NCBI GenBank assembly: GCA_002427545.1
Contig: DIRM01000027.1
Span: 1-34,118, forward strand
DNA length: 34,118 nucleotides
Direction: 5' to 3'
Source: Mageeibacillus sp. UBA5436
GTDB lineage: Bacteria > Bacillota > Clostridia > Saccharofermentanales > DTU023
Positions 25,463 through 32,275 of this stretch are shown piece after piece. Position 1 is the stretch's first letter. Every line of letters begins with the position of its first letter. The position numbers were made by a program, and so were the translations under genes. Below the pieces are notes generated by a model that was not told the origin of the DNA, did no database searches, and worked only from the letters and a program-made list of their open reading frames with translations.

Positions 25463-25491
25463 TTGTAGAGCTTTTATAGAGGTGATATACT
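25463..25491 (+). promoter_or_regulatory. Extended -10 promoter of the decarboxylase operon
   Basis: TTGTAG at 25463-25468 and TATACT at 25486-25491 are 17 bases apart, and TGA directly before the -10 makes it an extended -10. Transcription would begin near 25498, leaving a leader of about 85 bases. The whole stretch closely resembles the promoter at 32387-32415. Confidence 0.6.
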
Positions 25492-25514
25492 CTAAGAGTT
25501 CGAATTAATATTTT

Positions 25515-25553
25515 CTATCATTTTAAGATCAAAAATATTCTTTAAAATGATAG
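25515..25553 (+). promoter_or_regulatory. 12-base-pair hairpin in the decarboxylase operon leader
   Basis: CTATCATTTTAA (25515-25526) and TTAAAATGATAG (25542-25553) form a perfect stem with a 15-base loop in the predicted 5' leader, about 20 bases ahead of the ribosome site. No U-run follows, so attenuation is not obvious. It may be a protein-binding or mRNA-stabilising structure, or a DNA operator. Confidence 0.5.
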
Positions 25554-25582
25554 TTAAAAGGAAAAATAATTAAGAGGTGTAC

Positions 25583-26995
25583 ATGAGTAAACTTGGAATT
25601 CAAGATCTAACAGTTCGTGATGGTAATCAATCAATATTAGCTACACGAATGGAAAGAGAAGACATTCTTGCTTTAGTTGCAGCTTTAGATAAGGTAGGCT
25701 TCCATTCTTTAGAAGTATGGGGCGGGGCGACTTTCGATTCTGCTTATCGATTCCTTCATCAAAGTGCTTGGGAGAATTTAAGAGAAATTAAAAAAGCGGC
25801 ACCTAATACTAAACTATCAATGTTATTAAGAGGTCAAAATGTTGTTGGTTATCATCATTATGATAACGATATTCTAGAACGCTTTATCCGCTTAACAATT
25901 GAAAACGGTATTGATATTTTACGTGTTTTTGATGCTTTAAACGATCCTAACAATTTAAGAAATGCTTTTAAATATGTTAAAAAGCATGGTGGCATTTTAC
26001 AAGGAGCTATTGCTTATACTGTAAGTCCAGTCCATAGCAATGAATATTATGTTAATTTAGTAAAAACATATGAAGAAATGGGTGCAGATTCGATTTGTAT
26101 CAAAGATATGGCTGGTATTATAACTCCACAAACTGCTTTTGAACTCGTTTCTGCTTTAAAAGAGGCAACTGATTTGCCAATTGAATTGCATTCGCATACG
26201 ACTGCTAATGCCACGACCTTGGTTTTTGAACAAGCAATGAAAGCAGGCGTTGATATTGTTGATGGTTGTATTTCTCCTTTTTCAGGTGGTACAAGTCATT
26301 TAGCTGATGAAACCATTTTAGAAATTGCAAAGCTGACTGATCGTCAAGTTGATTTAGATATGGAAGCTTTAAGCGATGCCTATGAATTAGCTGATACCAT
26401 AGTTAATAAATATATCAATTCAGGTGATTTACGGACTCGTTCTTTAATTCCAAATCCTAAAATTTTAACTTATCAAGTTCCTGGTGGTATGCTTTCAAAT
26501 TTACTAAGCCAATTAGAACAACAAGGAGCATCTGATCGTTTTAATGATGTTTTAAAAGAGGTTCCAAATGTTCGTAAAGATATGGGTTATCCACCTCTTG
26601 TTACACCATTGTCTCAAATGGTAGGCACACAATCTGTCTTTAATGTCATATTAGGTGAAAGATATAAGATGGTACCAAATGAAATTAAAGATTATGTACA
26701 AGGCCTTTATGGTAAGGCACCAGGAGAATTAGATCAAAAAATTGTCGATCAAATTCTTGAGCAAGTACCTGTAAGAAAGACTCCTGTCCCTCCTGAAGAT
26801 TTACCTTTCATTTATGATGATATGAAAAAGAAAATGGAAGAATTCCTTGGAAGAGAAGCTGAAGAAGAGGAAGTTGTGGCATATTCAATTTTCCCTGAAC
26901 CAGTTAAGAATTTTTATGTAGGTGAAGAAAAAAAGCAAAATTTACAAAAGAATGATGCAGATCAAGTGGTTTCATTTCGAATGATAACACCATAA
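25583..26995 (+). CDS. oadA: Oxaloacetate decarboxylase alpha-type carboxyltransferase subunit (no biotin domain)
   Basis: 470-residue carboxyltransferase that moves CO2 from a 2-oxo acid, usually oxaloacetate, to biotin. The TIM-barrel domain is at about 1-260 and the PYC_OADA domain at about 290-430. By comparison with characterised OadA, the metal site is Asp13, His203 and His205, with carbamylated Lys174 (IKDMAG). The active-site motif reads RDGNQS, where most relatives have RDAHQS, and SGGTSHLADE replaces the common SGGTS-Q/H-PP-TE form. The protein stops without the C-terminal biotin domain; a separate carrier is encoded downstream. The ATG at 25583 follows AAGAGG; an in-frame GTG at 25577 overlaps that site. 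First gene of a four-gene operon. The substrate could be another 2-oxo acid. Confidence 0.88.
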   Translation: MSKLGIQDLTVRDGNQSILATRMEREDILALVAALDKVGFHSLEVWGGATFDSAYRFLHQSAWENLREIKKAAPNTKLSMLLRGQNVVGYHHYDNDILERFIRLTIENGIDILRVFDALNDPNNLRNAFKYVKKHGGILQGAIAYTVSPVHSNEYYVNLVKTYEEMGADSICIKDMAGIITPQTAFELVSALKEATDLPIELHSHTTANATTLVFEQAMKAGVDIVDGCISPFSGGTSHLADETILEIAKLTDRQVDLDMEALSDAYELADTIVNKYINSGDLRTRSLIPNPKILTYQVPGGMLSNLLSQLEQQGASDRFNDVLKEVPNVRKDMGYPPLVTPLSQMVGTQSVFNVILGERYKMVPNEIKDYVQGLYGKAPGELDQKIVDQILEQVPVRKTPVPPEDLPFIYDDMKKKMEEFLGREAEEEEVVAYSIFPEPVKNFYVGEEKKQNLQKNDADQVVSFRMITP

Positions 26996-27014
26996 TAAAG
27001 AGAAAGGGATTAGA

Positions 27015-27305
27015 ATGTATCTATTAAGTTTTAGTGTAATTGATGGGCTTCCTGTTTCAATTTTTTCGATGATAATTGTTTTATTAATATTAATTATCTT
27101 AGCGATGCTTATCTCTTTATTTAAATATTTACCCAATAAACAAAATAATAAAGATCAAACATTACCGATTAAAAATAATGTAAATACAACTATAAATAAA
27201 GATGATGAAGAAGAACGTTTGGTAGCAATGCTAGTTTCTTCTTGTGTAGCTAAAGAATCATTTGATAAAGATGTACGTATTGTTTCAATAGAACAAGTTA
27301 AATAA
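27015..27305 (+). CDS. oadG: OadG-like small membrane subunit of Na+ pump decarboxylase
   Basis: 96-residue protein with one transmembrane helix (about residues 14-38, rich in I, L and V) and a hydrophilic Asn/Lys-rich linker. The C-terminal helix ERLVAMLVSSCVAKESF resembles the conserved end of OadG subunits (typically V-A-A-I-x-A-A-I-A). In characterised pumps the gamma subunit ties the alpha subunit to the membrane part and binds metal. The start ATG follows AAAGGGA. It lies 19 bases after oadA and 21 before the biotin carrier gene. Assignment rests on size, layout and operon. Confidence 0.75.
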   Translation: MYLLSFSVIDGLPVSIFSMIIVLLILIILAMLISLFKYLPNKQNNKDQTLPIKNNVNTTINKDDEEERLVAMLVSSCVAKESFDKDVRIVSIEQVK

Positions 27306-27326
27306 ATTAATTCTCAAGGAGGAAAT

Positions 27327-27677
27327 ATGAAAACATATAAAGTAGCAGTTGGCAATAAAGAATATATTGTTAAATTAGAGGAAATTGATGGAAATTCAAT
27401 TACAGAAACGACTGTTTCAGAACCAGCCGTTTCAGATACAACGAAAGCTGTACCAACAGGTGACAGCGAAATGATAAATGCACCGTTACAAGGTACCATT
27501 CTACGTGTGGATATTGAACCAGGACAAACAGTAAAAACTAGTGACACGGTCTTAATTATTGAAGCTATGAAATTAGAAAATGAAGTAGTAGCTCCAAGAG
27601 ATGGAGTCATTGATCAAGTCTTTATTAAAGAAGGTCAAACCGTTAATGCTGGAGAAGCTCTGTACAGCTTGAAATAA
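27327..27677 (+). CDS. Biotin carboxyl carrier protein of the decarboxylase
   Basis: 116-residue biotinyl carrier. An N-terminal beta strand (KTYKVAVGNKEYIVKLEEI) is followed by a Thr/Pro/Ser linker (about 25-45). The biotinyl domain holds the canonical EAMKLEN motif with Lys82 as the biotin attachment site, then a hammerhead fold typical of the family (APLQGTILRVDIEPGQ, APRDGVIDQVFIKEGQ). Strong AAGGAGGA precedes the ATG at 27327. It carries CO2 between the alpha carboxyltransferase and the beta membrane subunit. A biotin protein ligase must be encoded elsewhere. Confidence 0.94.
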   Translation: MKTYKVAVGNKEYIVKLEEIDGNSITETTVSEPAVSDTTKAVPTGDSEMINAPLQGTILRVDIEPGQTVKTSDTVLIIEAMKLENEVVAPRDGVIDQVFIKEGQTVNAGEALYSLK

Positions 27678-27688
27678 GGGGTGTATTC

Positions 27689-28807
27689 ATGCTAGATATG
27701 ATCGTTGATTTTTTTAAGTCAAGTGGTATTTATGTACTTGATTTGAGAAGTGTCATAATGTTAGTCATTGCCTGTGTATTATTATACCTGGCAATCAAAA
27801 AAGGTTTTGAACCTTATCTTTTATTACCTATTGCATTTGGAATGCTATTGGCCAACTTACCTTTAGGCCAACTTTCTTCTTATGATGAAGGTGGTTTACT
27901 GTATTATTTATATCAAGGAGTTAAACTCGGTATTTATCCACCGTTAATCTTTTTAGGTGTTGGTGCTTCAACAGACTTTGGGCCTTTAATTGCAAATCCA
28001 AAAAGTTTAATTCTTGGTGCAGCGGCTCAATTTGGTATCTACTTTGCATTCTTGGGAGCTTTAGCCTTAGGTTTTACTTCACAAGAAGCCGCGTCAATTG
28101 GTATTATTGGAGGCGCAGATGGTCCAACCGCTTTGTATTTAACAGCTCATTTAGCAGATCATCTTTTGGGATCAATAGCTATTGCTGCTTATTCTTATAT
28201 GGCCTTAGTACCAATCATTCAACCGCCAATTATGAAATTATTAACAACAGAAGAAGAGCGTAAAATTGAAATGAAAAGTGCTCGTGATGTTTCACAAACA
28301 GAAAAAATACTTTTCCCGATTGTTGTAACTATCCTTGTTGCTTTAATTGTTCCTTCAGCTGCTCCTTTAATTGGTATGCTAATGCTTGGTAATTTAATTA
28401 AAGAATCTGGAGTGGTTCCAAATTTAGTTGTTGCAGCAAAAGATACGATTATGTATATTGTTACCATTTTATTAGGTACAACTGTTGGTGCCACAGCCTC
28501 ATCAGATCGTTTTTTAACAAGTAAAACTTTAGCCATTTTAGCTTTAGGTTTACTTGCTTTTGCACTCGGAACTGCTTTTGGAGTCATTTTTGCGAAAATT
28601 ATGAATTTATTTAGTAAAGATAAGATTAATCCTTTAATTGGTTCCGCAGGCGTTTCAGCCGTTCCTATGGCAGCTCGTGTCTCTCAAAAAGTTGGACAAC
28701 AATATAATCCTAGAAACTTTTTATTGATGCATGCAATGGGACCTAATGTTGCCGGAGTTATTGGATCAGCAGTTGCAGCTGGTTTACTTTTAAATTTCTT
28801 TGGTTAA
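27689..28807 (+). CDS. oadB: Na+-translocating decarboxylase beta subunit (OadB/GcdB/MmdB family)
   Basis: 372-residue polytopic membrane protein that decarboxylates carboxybiotin and exports Na+. The conserved GIIGGADGPT (138-147, Asp144) is the ion-coupling motif. AAYSYMALVPIIQPPIMKLLTTEEER (here 166-191, first part AAYSYMALVPIIQPP) and MLMLGNLIKESGV are further family signatures. About nine to eleven hydrophobic helices are visible; full length. AAGGGGTG precedes the ATG. It ends the operon and is followed by a terminator. The beta family serves oxaloacetate, glutaconyl-CoA and methylmalonyl-CoA decarboxylases; the OadA-type alpha subunit here points to a 2-oxo acid. Confidence 0.94.
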   Translation: MLDMIVDFFKSSGIYVLDLRSVIMLVIACVLLYLAIKKGFEPYLLLPIAFGMLLANLPLGQLSSYDEGGLLYYLYQGVKLGIYPPLIFLGVGASTDFGPLIANPKSLILGAAAQFGIYFAFLGALALGFTSQEAASIGIIGGADGPTALYLTAHLADHLLGSIAIAAYSYMALVPIIQPPIMKLLTTEEERKIEMKSARDVSQTEKILFPIVVTILVALIVPSAAPLIGMLMLGNLIKESGVVPNLVVAAKDTIMYIVTILLGTTVGATASSDRFLTSKTLAILALGLLAFALGTAFGVIFAKIMNLFSKDKINPLIGSAGVSAVPMAARVSQKVGQQYNPRNFLLMHAMGPNVAGVIGSAVAAGLLLNFFG

Positions 28808-28827
28808 AACATTATTTATTTTAATGT
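28807..28827 (+). repeat. Small hairpin just after oadB
   Basis: AACATTA (28807-28813) pairs with TAATGTT (28821-28827) around a 7-base loop, starting at the oadB stop codon. It lies directly ahead of the terminator at 28835 and may protect the 3' end; it has no T-run of its own. Confidence 0.4.
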
Positions 28828-28834
28828 TAACTTC

Positions 28835-28873
28835 TAGCCTTGTTTTGAATTCTTATTTCATTTCAAGGCTTTT
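28835..28873 (+). terminator. Probable terminator of the decarboxylase operon
   Basis: AGCCTTG (28835-28841) and CAAGGCT (28863-28869) form the stem, with a 21-base AT-rich loop, followed directly by TTTT and ATTTG. The G-C-rich stem standing out from AT-rich sequence and the T-run make termination likely despite the long loop. Confidence 0.6.
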
Positions 28874-28923
28874 TATTTGTCAATTACTTATATTCTTTAT
28901 AGAACAATAAATAATTAGGTTAT

Positions 28924-28952
28924 TTGTTATCAGTACAAAAATAAGATAAAAT
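28924..28952 (+). promoter_or_regulatory. Promoter of the DUF4190-like gene
   Basis: TTGTTA (28924-28929) and TAAAAT (28947-28952) are 17 bases apart, each near consensus. Predicted transcription start is near 28959, a short leader before the AAGGAG at 28970. Confidence 0.5.
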
Positions 28953-28984
28953 ATAAGGAATATAGCTTTAAGGAGATTATGATT

Positions 28985-29485
28985 ATGGAAAATAATTTTT
29001 ACGATACAAATCAAAATAACAATCAGAATAACAATGAACAACAGGACAGCCAAAATACGTATCAACCGCCAATTCAGAATCAACCTCCTGTAGAGAATCA
29101 ACAGAACACGCAAAATCCGTATCAACCACCAATTCAAAACCAGCCTCCTGTACAGAATCAATACAATCCTAATACGCAATATCAAGGAATTCCTAATAAT
29201 TATCAATCACAACAACCTACAAAAAATAATGGCTTAGCGACAGCTTCATTAGTACTCGGCATAGTGTCTTTAGTATTTTCTTTATTCTTTGGTAGCCTTG
29301 CTTGGTTAGGGACCATTACAGGTATAGTAGGTATTATTTTAGGTGCAATTTCAATTAAAAAATATGGAAAATCCAACTTTGCGACTGCAGGTCTTATCAT
29401 GAGCGTTATATCGGTTGCTTTGTCTATTATTATAGTGATTGCTTGTGTAGCTTGTATGGCTTCGTTTAGTTCTTTGTATTTTTAA
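28985..29485 (+). CDS. DUF4190-like membrane protein with Gln/Pro/Asn repeats
   Basis: 166-residue protein in two parts. Residues 1-78 are disordered and rich in Asn, Gln and Pro, with two copies of a 20-residue unit (YQPPIQNQPPV at its core). Residues 80-165 hold two hydrophobic hairpins in the DUF4190 pattern: GLATASLVLGIVSLVFSLFF, WLGTITGIVGIILGAISIKK, then ATAGLIMSVISVALSIIIVI. The ATG at 28985 lies 9 bases after AAGGAG; an ATG at 28979 is only 3 bases away. The family has no known biochemical role. It has its own promoter and terminator and is a single-gene unit convergent with the redox cassette. Confidence 0.8.
   Translation: MENNFYDTNQNNNQNNNEQQDSQNTYQPPIQNQPPVENQQNTQNPYQPPIQNQPPVQNQYNPNTQYQGIPNNYQSQQPTKNNGLATASLVLGIVSLVFSLFFGSLAWLGTITGIVGIILGAISIKKYGKSNFATAGLIMSVISVALSIIIVIACVACMASFSSLYF
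29051..29161 (+). repeat. Two copies of a 60-base in-frame tandem repeat
   Basis: The 51-base blocks at 29051-29101 and 29111-29161 differ at only a few, mostly silent, positions and are spaced at a 60-base period. They encode the Pro/Gln-rich units YQPPIQNQPPV of the DUF4190-like protein. Copy number may vary between strains. Confidence 0.8.
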
Positions 29486-29555
29486 TTTTATATTAAACAA
29501 ATCAGGATTTTAAATTTATTCAAGAGCAAATTAATTGAATACTTCATAATATTAT

Positions 29556-30344
29556 TTAATCATTTGGTTTAATCACCAAATGATTTTTTGATTTTAATAA
29601 ATAAATAATTGTAACTAATAGCAAAAGAAGACTAATTATTTGTGAAATAGAGAAAATTCTTATAAAACCTCGATAAATATCTCCTCTGAAAAATTCAATA
29701 AAAAATCGAAAAGTTGAATATAAAATCCCGTAAATAGAAATTAAACGATAACCATTATGAATCTTGTGAAATAGAATCAATATAATGACAAAGATAATGA
29801 AACAAGCAATGGATTCTAAAAGCTGAGTAGGAAATAATCGTACTCCATTTGGAGCAATAGGTGACCGTTTGAAAACATAACCGAAGGATTCAGATTCTAC
29901 TCCATAGCAGCAACCAACAGAAAAACAACCAATACGGCCAAATACTTGTATTAAAGGAATTGCAGGAGTTAAGAAATATAAAATTCTCTCAATAGAAACA
30001 TGAAATGATTTGCAATATATAAATAAAGCTAAAATAGCGCCAATTAATGATCCGTAAAAAACAAAACCACTACTTATAATAATTTGTAAGGCCTGTAAAG
30101 TATTAGACGTTGAATTTCGAAATTGAATTATTTGTGGAAAACTCACAATGATATATAGTAACTTACCACCAATAGCTACTCCTAAAGCACCAAAAAGAAA
30201 ACTAAGGAAAACATCCAGTTTGATTTCAGGCATATATTTTTTAGCAAGTAAGTAAGAAACAACTCCACCGAAAATTAATCCGATTAAAATTAACGTTCCA
30301 TATGAAGCAAAAGTTAAGTTAAATATATGATAGTAAGGGAACAC
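29556..30344 (-). CDS. Divergent Lgt-like (prolipoprotein diacylglyceryl transferase family) membrane protein
   Basis: 262-residue protein with about seven hydrophobic segments and the Lgt family layout. GRIGCFSVGCCYG (136-148) occupies the place of the Lgt signature GRxGNFxNxExxG: Arg137 fits E. coli Arg143, but Asn146 is replaced by Cys140. FYGS (96-99) puts Tyr97 where the essential His103 of HGG stands. Arg220 in FFRGD fits Arg239. So it is family-related but may not transfer diacylglycerol to prolipoproteins in the usual way. The GTG start at 30344 directly abuts the stop of the Fe-S protein gene, so the two are translationally coupled. Last gene of the redox cassette. A standard lgt presumably lies elsewhere. 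Confidence 0.75.
   Translation of the reverse strand: MFPYYHIFNLTFASYGTLILIGLIFGGVVSYLLAKKYMPEIKLDVFLSFLFGALGVAIGGKLLYIIVSFPQIIQFRNSTSNTLQALQIIISSGFVFYGSLIGAILALFIYCKSFHVSIERILYFLTPAIPLIQVFGRIGCFSVGCCYGVESESFGYVFKRSPIAPNGVRLFPTQLLESIACFIIFVIILILFHKIHNGYRLISIYGILYSTFRFFIEFFRGDIYRGFIRIFSISQIISLLLLLVTIIYLLKSKNHLVIKPND
29558..29589 (+). terminator. Plus-strand terminator overlapping the 3' end of the Lgt-like gene
   Basis: AATCATTTGGT (29558-29568) and ACCAAATGATT (29575-29585) form an 11-base-pair stem with a 6-base loop, followed by TTTT. It serves the DUF4190-like gene, 70 bases upstream, while its DNA also encodes the last residues and stop region of the convergent Lgt-like gene. Confidence 0.7.
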
Positions 30345-31238
30345 TTAACTTTCGCTTTCGTTTTGACCTTTTTTATTCAACTCAAATTTGAATTCTAAAG
30401 CATTGACAGGGCAAACTTGTACACAATCACCGCAACGAATACATTCGATAGAATTTGGTACTTCATTTGGTGAAATATTCATTTTACAAATTTTTGAACA
30501 TGCACCACAATCAATACATGCATCGGAGCATTCTAAATGATAAATACTAATTTTGTTAAATAAGCCTAAAATGGCACCTAAAGGGCATGTGTATTTGCAA
30601 AAGAAACGAAAAATCAAAATGGATCCTATAATTGTTAATGTTAAAAGAAGGACTTTCCAATTAAATAAAAAGCCAATTGATTTTTGCAATGCTGGATTAC
30701 GAAGAATCAATGGAATTCCAGCTTCTAAAGTACCCGCAGGACAAATAAATTTACAAAATGCTGGATAACCAATACCAAATTGATCAGCGATAAAAATAGG
30801 AATAAATAAAACAAAAACAAATAAGAATACAAATTTTAATTGCCTGAAATATTTATCTCTTTTTGCATTGATTTTTAATTTTTTAAATGGAATCTTGTGT
30901 AATAATTCTTGAATAAATCCAAAAGGGCATAGCCAACCACAAAACCAACGCCCTAATAAAATGCCAGATAAAAATAAAAGACCAACAACGTAATAGGATA
31001 TATGAAATTTGTTATCATTACTAATTGCTTGTAAAGAACCTATGGGGCATGAAGTAAAAGCCCCAGGACAAGAATAGCAATTTAAAACAGGTAGGCAAGC
31101 CATTTTTAATGGGCCTTGATATATTTTACCATCGAGGAAATTTTTTAAATTACCATTGATGATAAGTGCTCCTAAAGCCTCTATTCTTAAACGCTTTAAT
31201 TGATGCTTTTTTAATTTGCTTTTCTTATTTTTTGTCAT
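30345..31238 (-). CDS. NapH-type polytopic 4Fe-4S membrane protein
   Basis: 297-residue membrane protein with about five hydrophobic helices and 20 or so cysteines. An N-terminal loop holds Cys48, Cys54, Cys57 and Cys64. Three C-x3-CP motifs follow (CGWLCP 100-105, CKFICP 162-167, CKYTCP 214-219), the mark of the NapH/NosR/CcoG family. Two ferredoxin [4Fe-4S] motifs stand near the C-terminus (CIDCGACSKIC 241-251 and CIRCGDCVQVCP 266-277). Such proteins pass electrons between cytoplasmic donors, quinols and the outside. A ribosome-like AAAGGA lies unusually far (16 bases) from the ATG, so the start may differ. It sits between the CXXC protein and the Lgt-like gene. Donor and acceptor are inferred only. 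Confidence 0.85.
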   Translation of the reverse strand: MTKNKKSKLKKHQLKRLRIEALGALIINGNLKNFLDGKIYQGPLKMACLPVLNCYSCPGAFTSCPIGSLQAISNDNKFHISYYVVGLLFLSGILLGRWFCGWLCPFGFIQELLHKIPFKKLKINAKRDKYFRQLKFVFLFVFVLFIPIFIADQFGIGYPAFCKFICPAGTLEAGIPLILRNPALQKSIGFLFNWKVLLLTLTIIGSILIFRFFCKYTCPLGAILGLFNKISIYHLECSDACIDCGACSKICKMNISPNEVPNSIECIRCGDCVQVCPVNALEFKFELNKKGQNESES

Positions 31239-31303
31239 AATATTATAAATATGATCCTTTAAAATTTAATAAATAACATTTAATAAAAATTTATAGCATG
31301 TCA

Positions 31304-31498
31304 TTATCCAATACCTATACATTCAAGACAAATATAAATTGCTTTTTGAAAAATAACGTTAACTTCATCTCTATAGATACCATAAAAAATAAATACAATA
31401 CTAACAATTAATAAAACAAGTTGCCAGAATGATTTATGGGACTTATGTCCTTTGGAAGATGATTTCTTTTGAAGAATTTGATGTTTAAATTTTTCCAT
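31304..31498 (-). CDS. CD1871A-type small CXXC membrane protein
   Basis: 64-residue protein. A basic, Ser/Lys/His-rich N-terminus (1-24) is followed by one transmembrane helix (about 25-41) and a short outward tail ending KAIYICLECIGIG, with the CXXC motif at Cys57-Cys60. The ending ICLECIGIG is characteristic of the CD1871A family of small clostridial proteins named for their CXXC motif; no function is established. Position between the TlpA-like and Fe-S proteins suggests a thiol shuttle in the same relay. ATG start; weak ribosome site. The predicted positive-inside orientation puts the CXXC outside. Confidence 0.8.
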   Translation of the reverse strand: MEKFKHQILQKKSSSKGHKSHKSFWQLVLLIVSIVFIFYGIYRDEVNVIFQKAIYICLECIGIG

Positions 31499-31581
31499 AA
31501 TAACTCATTTCTATTTTGAAAAAATTAATTTATCATAATATAATGATTAATATCTTATATTAATCATCAAAAAGGATTTTT

Positions 31582-32193
31582 CTATTCACCCTCTAATACA
31601 GCTTGTAAAGCCTTTGCAAATGTATCGTATGTTTGAGCTCCTACAAAAGCATCACCAACAATTTCACCATTTTCATTAATAATAATGGTAGTTGGCACCC
31701 CATAAACAGCTTTAAATAAAGTTGACTGTAGACTGTTATTAGAAACAAAACTTATAAAATTAACATTAGATTCTTTAAAAATATTCTTAGCTAAATCTAT
31801 TGTATCCGGCCGATCAGAGTAAACATCAGTAGCCATACCAACAACAACTATATTATGTTCGGAAAAATCTTCTGAAATTTTTTGTAATGCAGGTAGCTCA
31901 ACTTTACATGGCCCGCAAAATGTTGCCCAAATATTCACTAATATAAAATCATGTTGAGCAAAAAACGATTTTAGATTATCTTTATTTCCATCTAAATCTT
32001 CTACTTCAAAATCCCATAAATCTTGATAAGAACCTGCACTTGCAGAGGCATCCTGAGAGGTAGAATTACTTGATTCTACTATTTCTTGAGTCATATTATT
32101 TGACTTGCTACTATCTTGTTTAGAGCAAGCACTTATGTTTAAAACAAAAATCAGGATAATAATTAAACTAAATAAACGGCTTAAATTTTTCAT
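31582..32193 (-). CDS. TlpA-like thioredoxin-fold lipoprotein
   Basis: 203-residue lipoprotein thiol-disulfide oxidoreductase. The lipobox is ISAC with Cys23, followed by a Ser/Asn-rich linker to about 55 and a TlpA/ResA-type thioredoxin domain (about 58-200). The active site is WATFCGPC (Cys93, Cys96) and the cis-Pro region is GVPTTIII. An extracytoplasmic reductant of protein disulfides or methionine sulfoxide partners is likely. First gene of the minus-strand cassette; AAGGAAA precedes the ATG. TATAAT hexamers at 32250-32245 and 32275-32270 on the minus strand are possible -10 boxes in the divergent region. Confidence 0.9.
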   Translation of the reverse strand: MKNLSRLFSLIIILIFVLNISACSKQDSSKSNNMTQEIVESSNSTSQDASASAGSYQDLWDFEVEDLDGNKDNLKSFFAQHDFILVNIWATFCGPCKVELPALQKISEDFSEHNIVVVGMATDVYSDRPDTIDLAKNIFKESNVNFISFVSNNSLQSTLFKAVYGVPTTIIINENGEIVGDAFVGAQTYDTFAKALQAVLEGE

Positions 32194-32244
32194 GAATAAA
32201 TTTCCTTTTTACGAGAATATATAATTCCAGCTGAATTAATCTGA

Positions 32245-32275
32245 ATTATATTCTAATTTTGATATTGTTATTATA
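32245..32275 (-). promoter_or_regulatory. Possible tandem -10 boxes for the redox cassette
   Basis: Two perfect TATAAT hexamers on the minus strand (32250-32245 and 32275-32270) lie 52-82 bases upstream of the TlpA-like start. No -35 better than three of six matches was found for either (for example TTTCAT at 32298-32293), and the region is very AT-rich. Confidence 0.3.

Noticed and set aside
29051..29161. Possible CRISPR-like direct repeats
   Set aside because: Only two copies, in frame in a protein gene, with no distinct spacers and no cas genes.
28880..29206. 108-codon open frame on the minus strand opposite the DUF4190-like gene
   Set aside because: It mirrors the repeat-rich coding strand, giving a low-complexity Ile/Leu/Arg protein without a ribosome site. 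The opposite frame has a proper start, promoter and family match.
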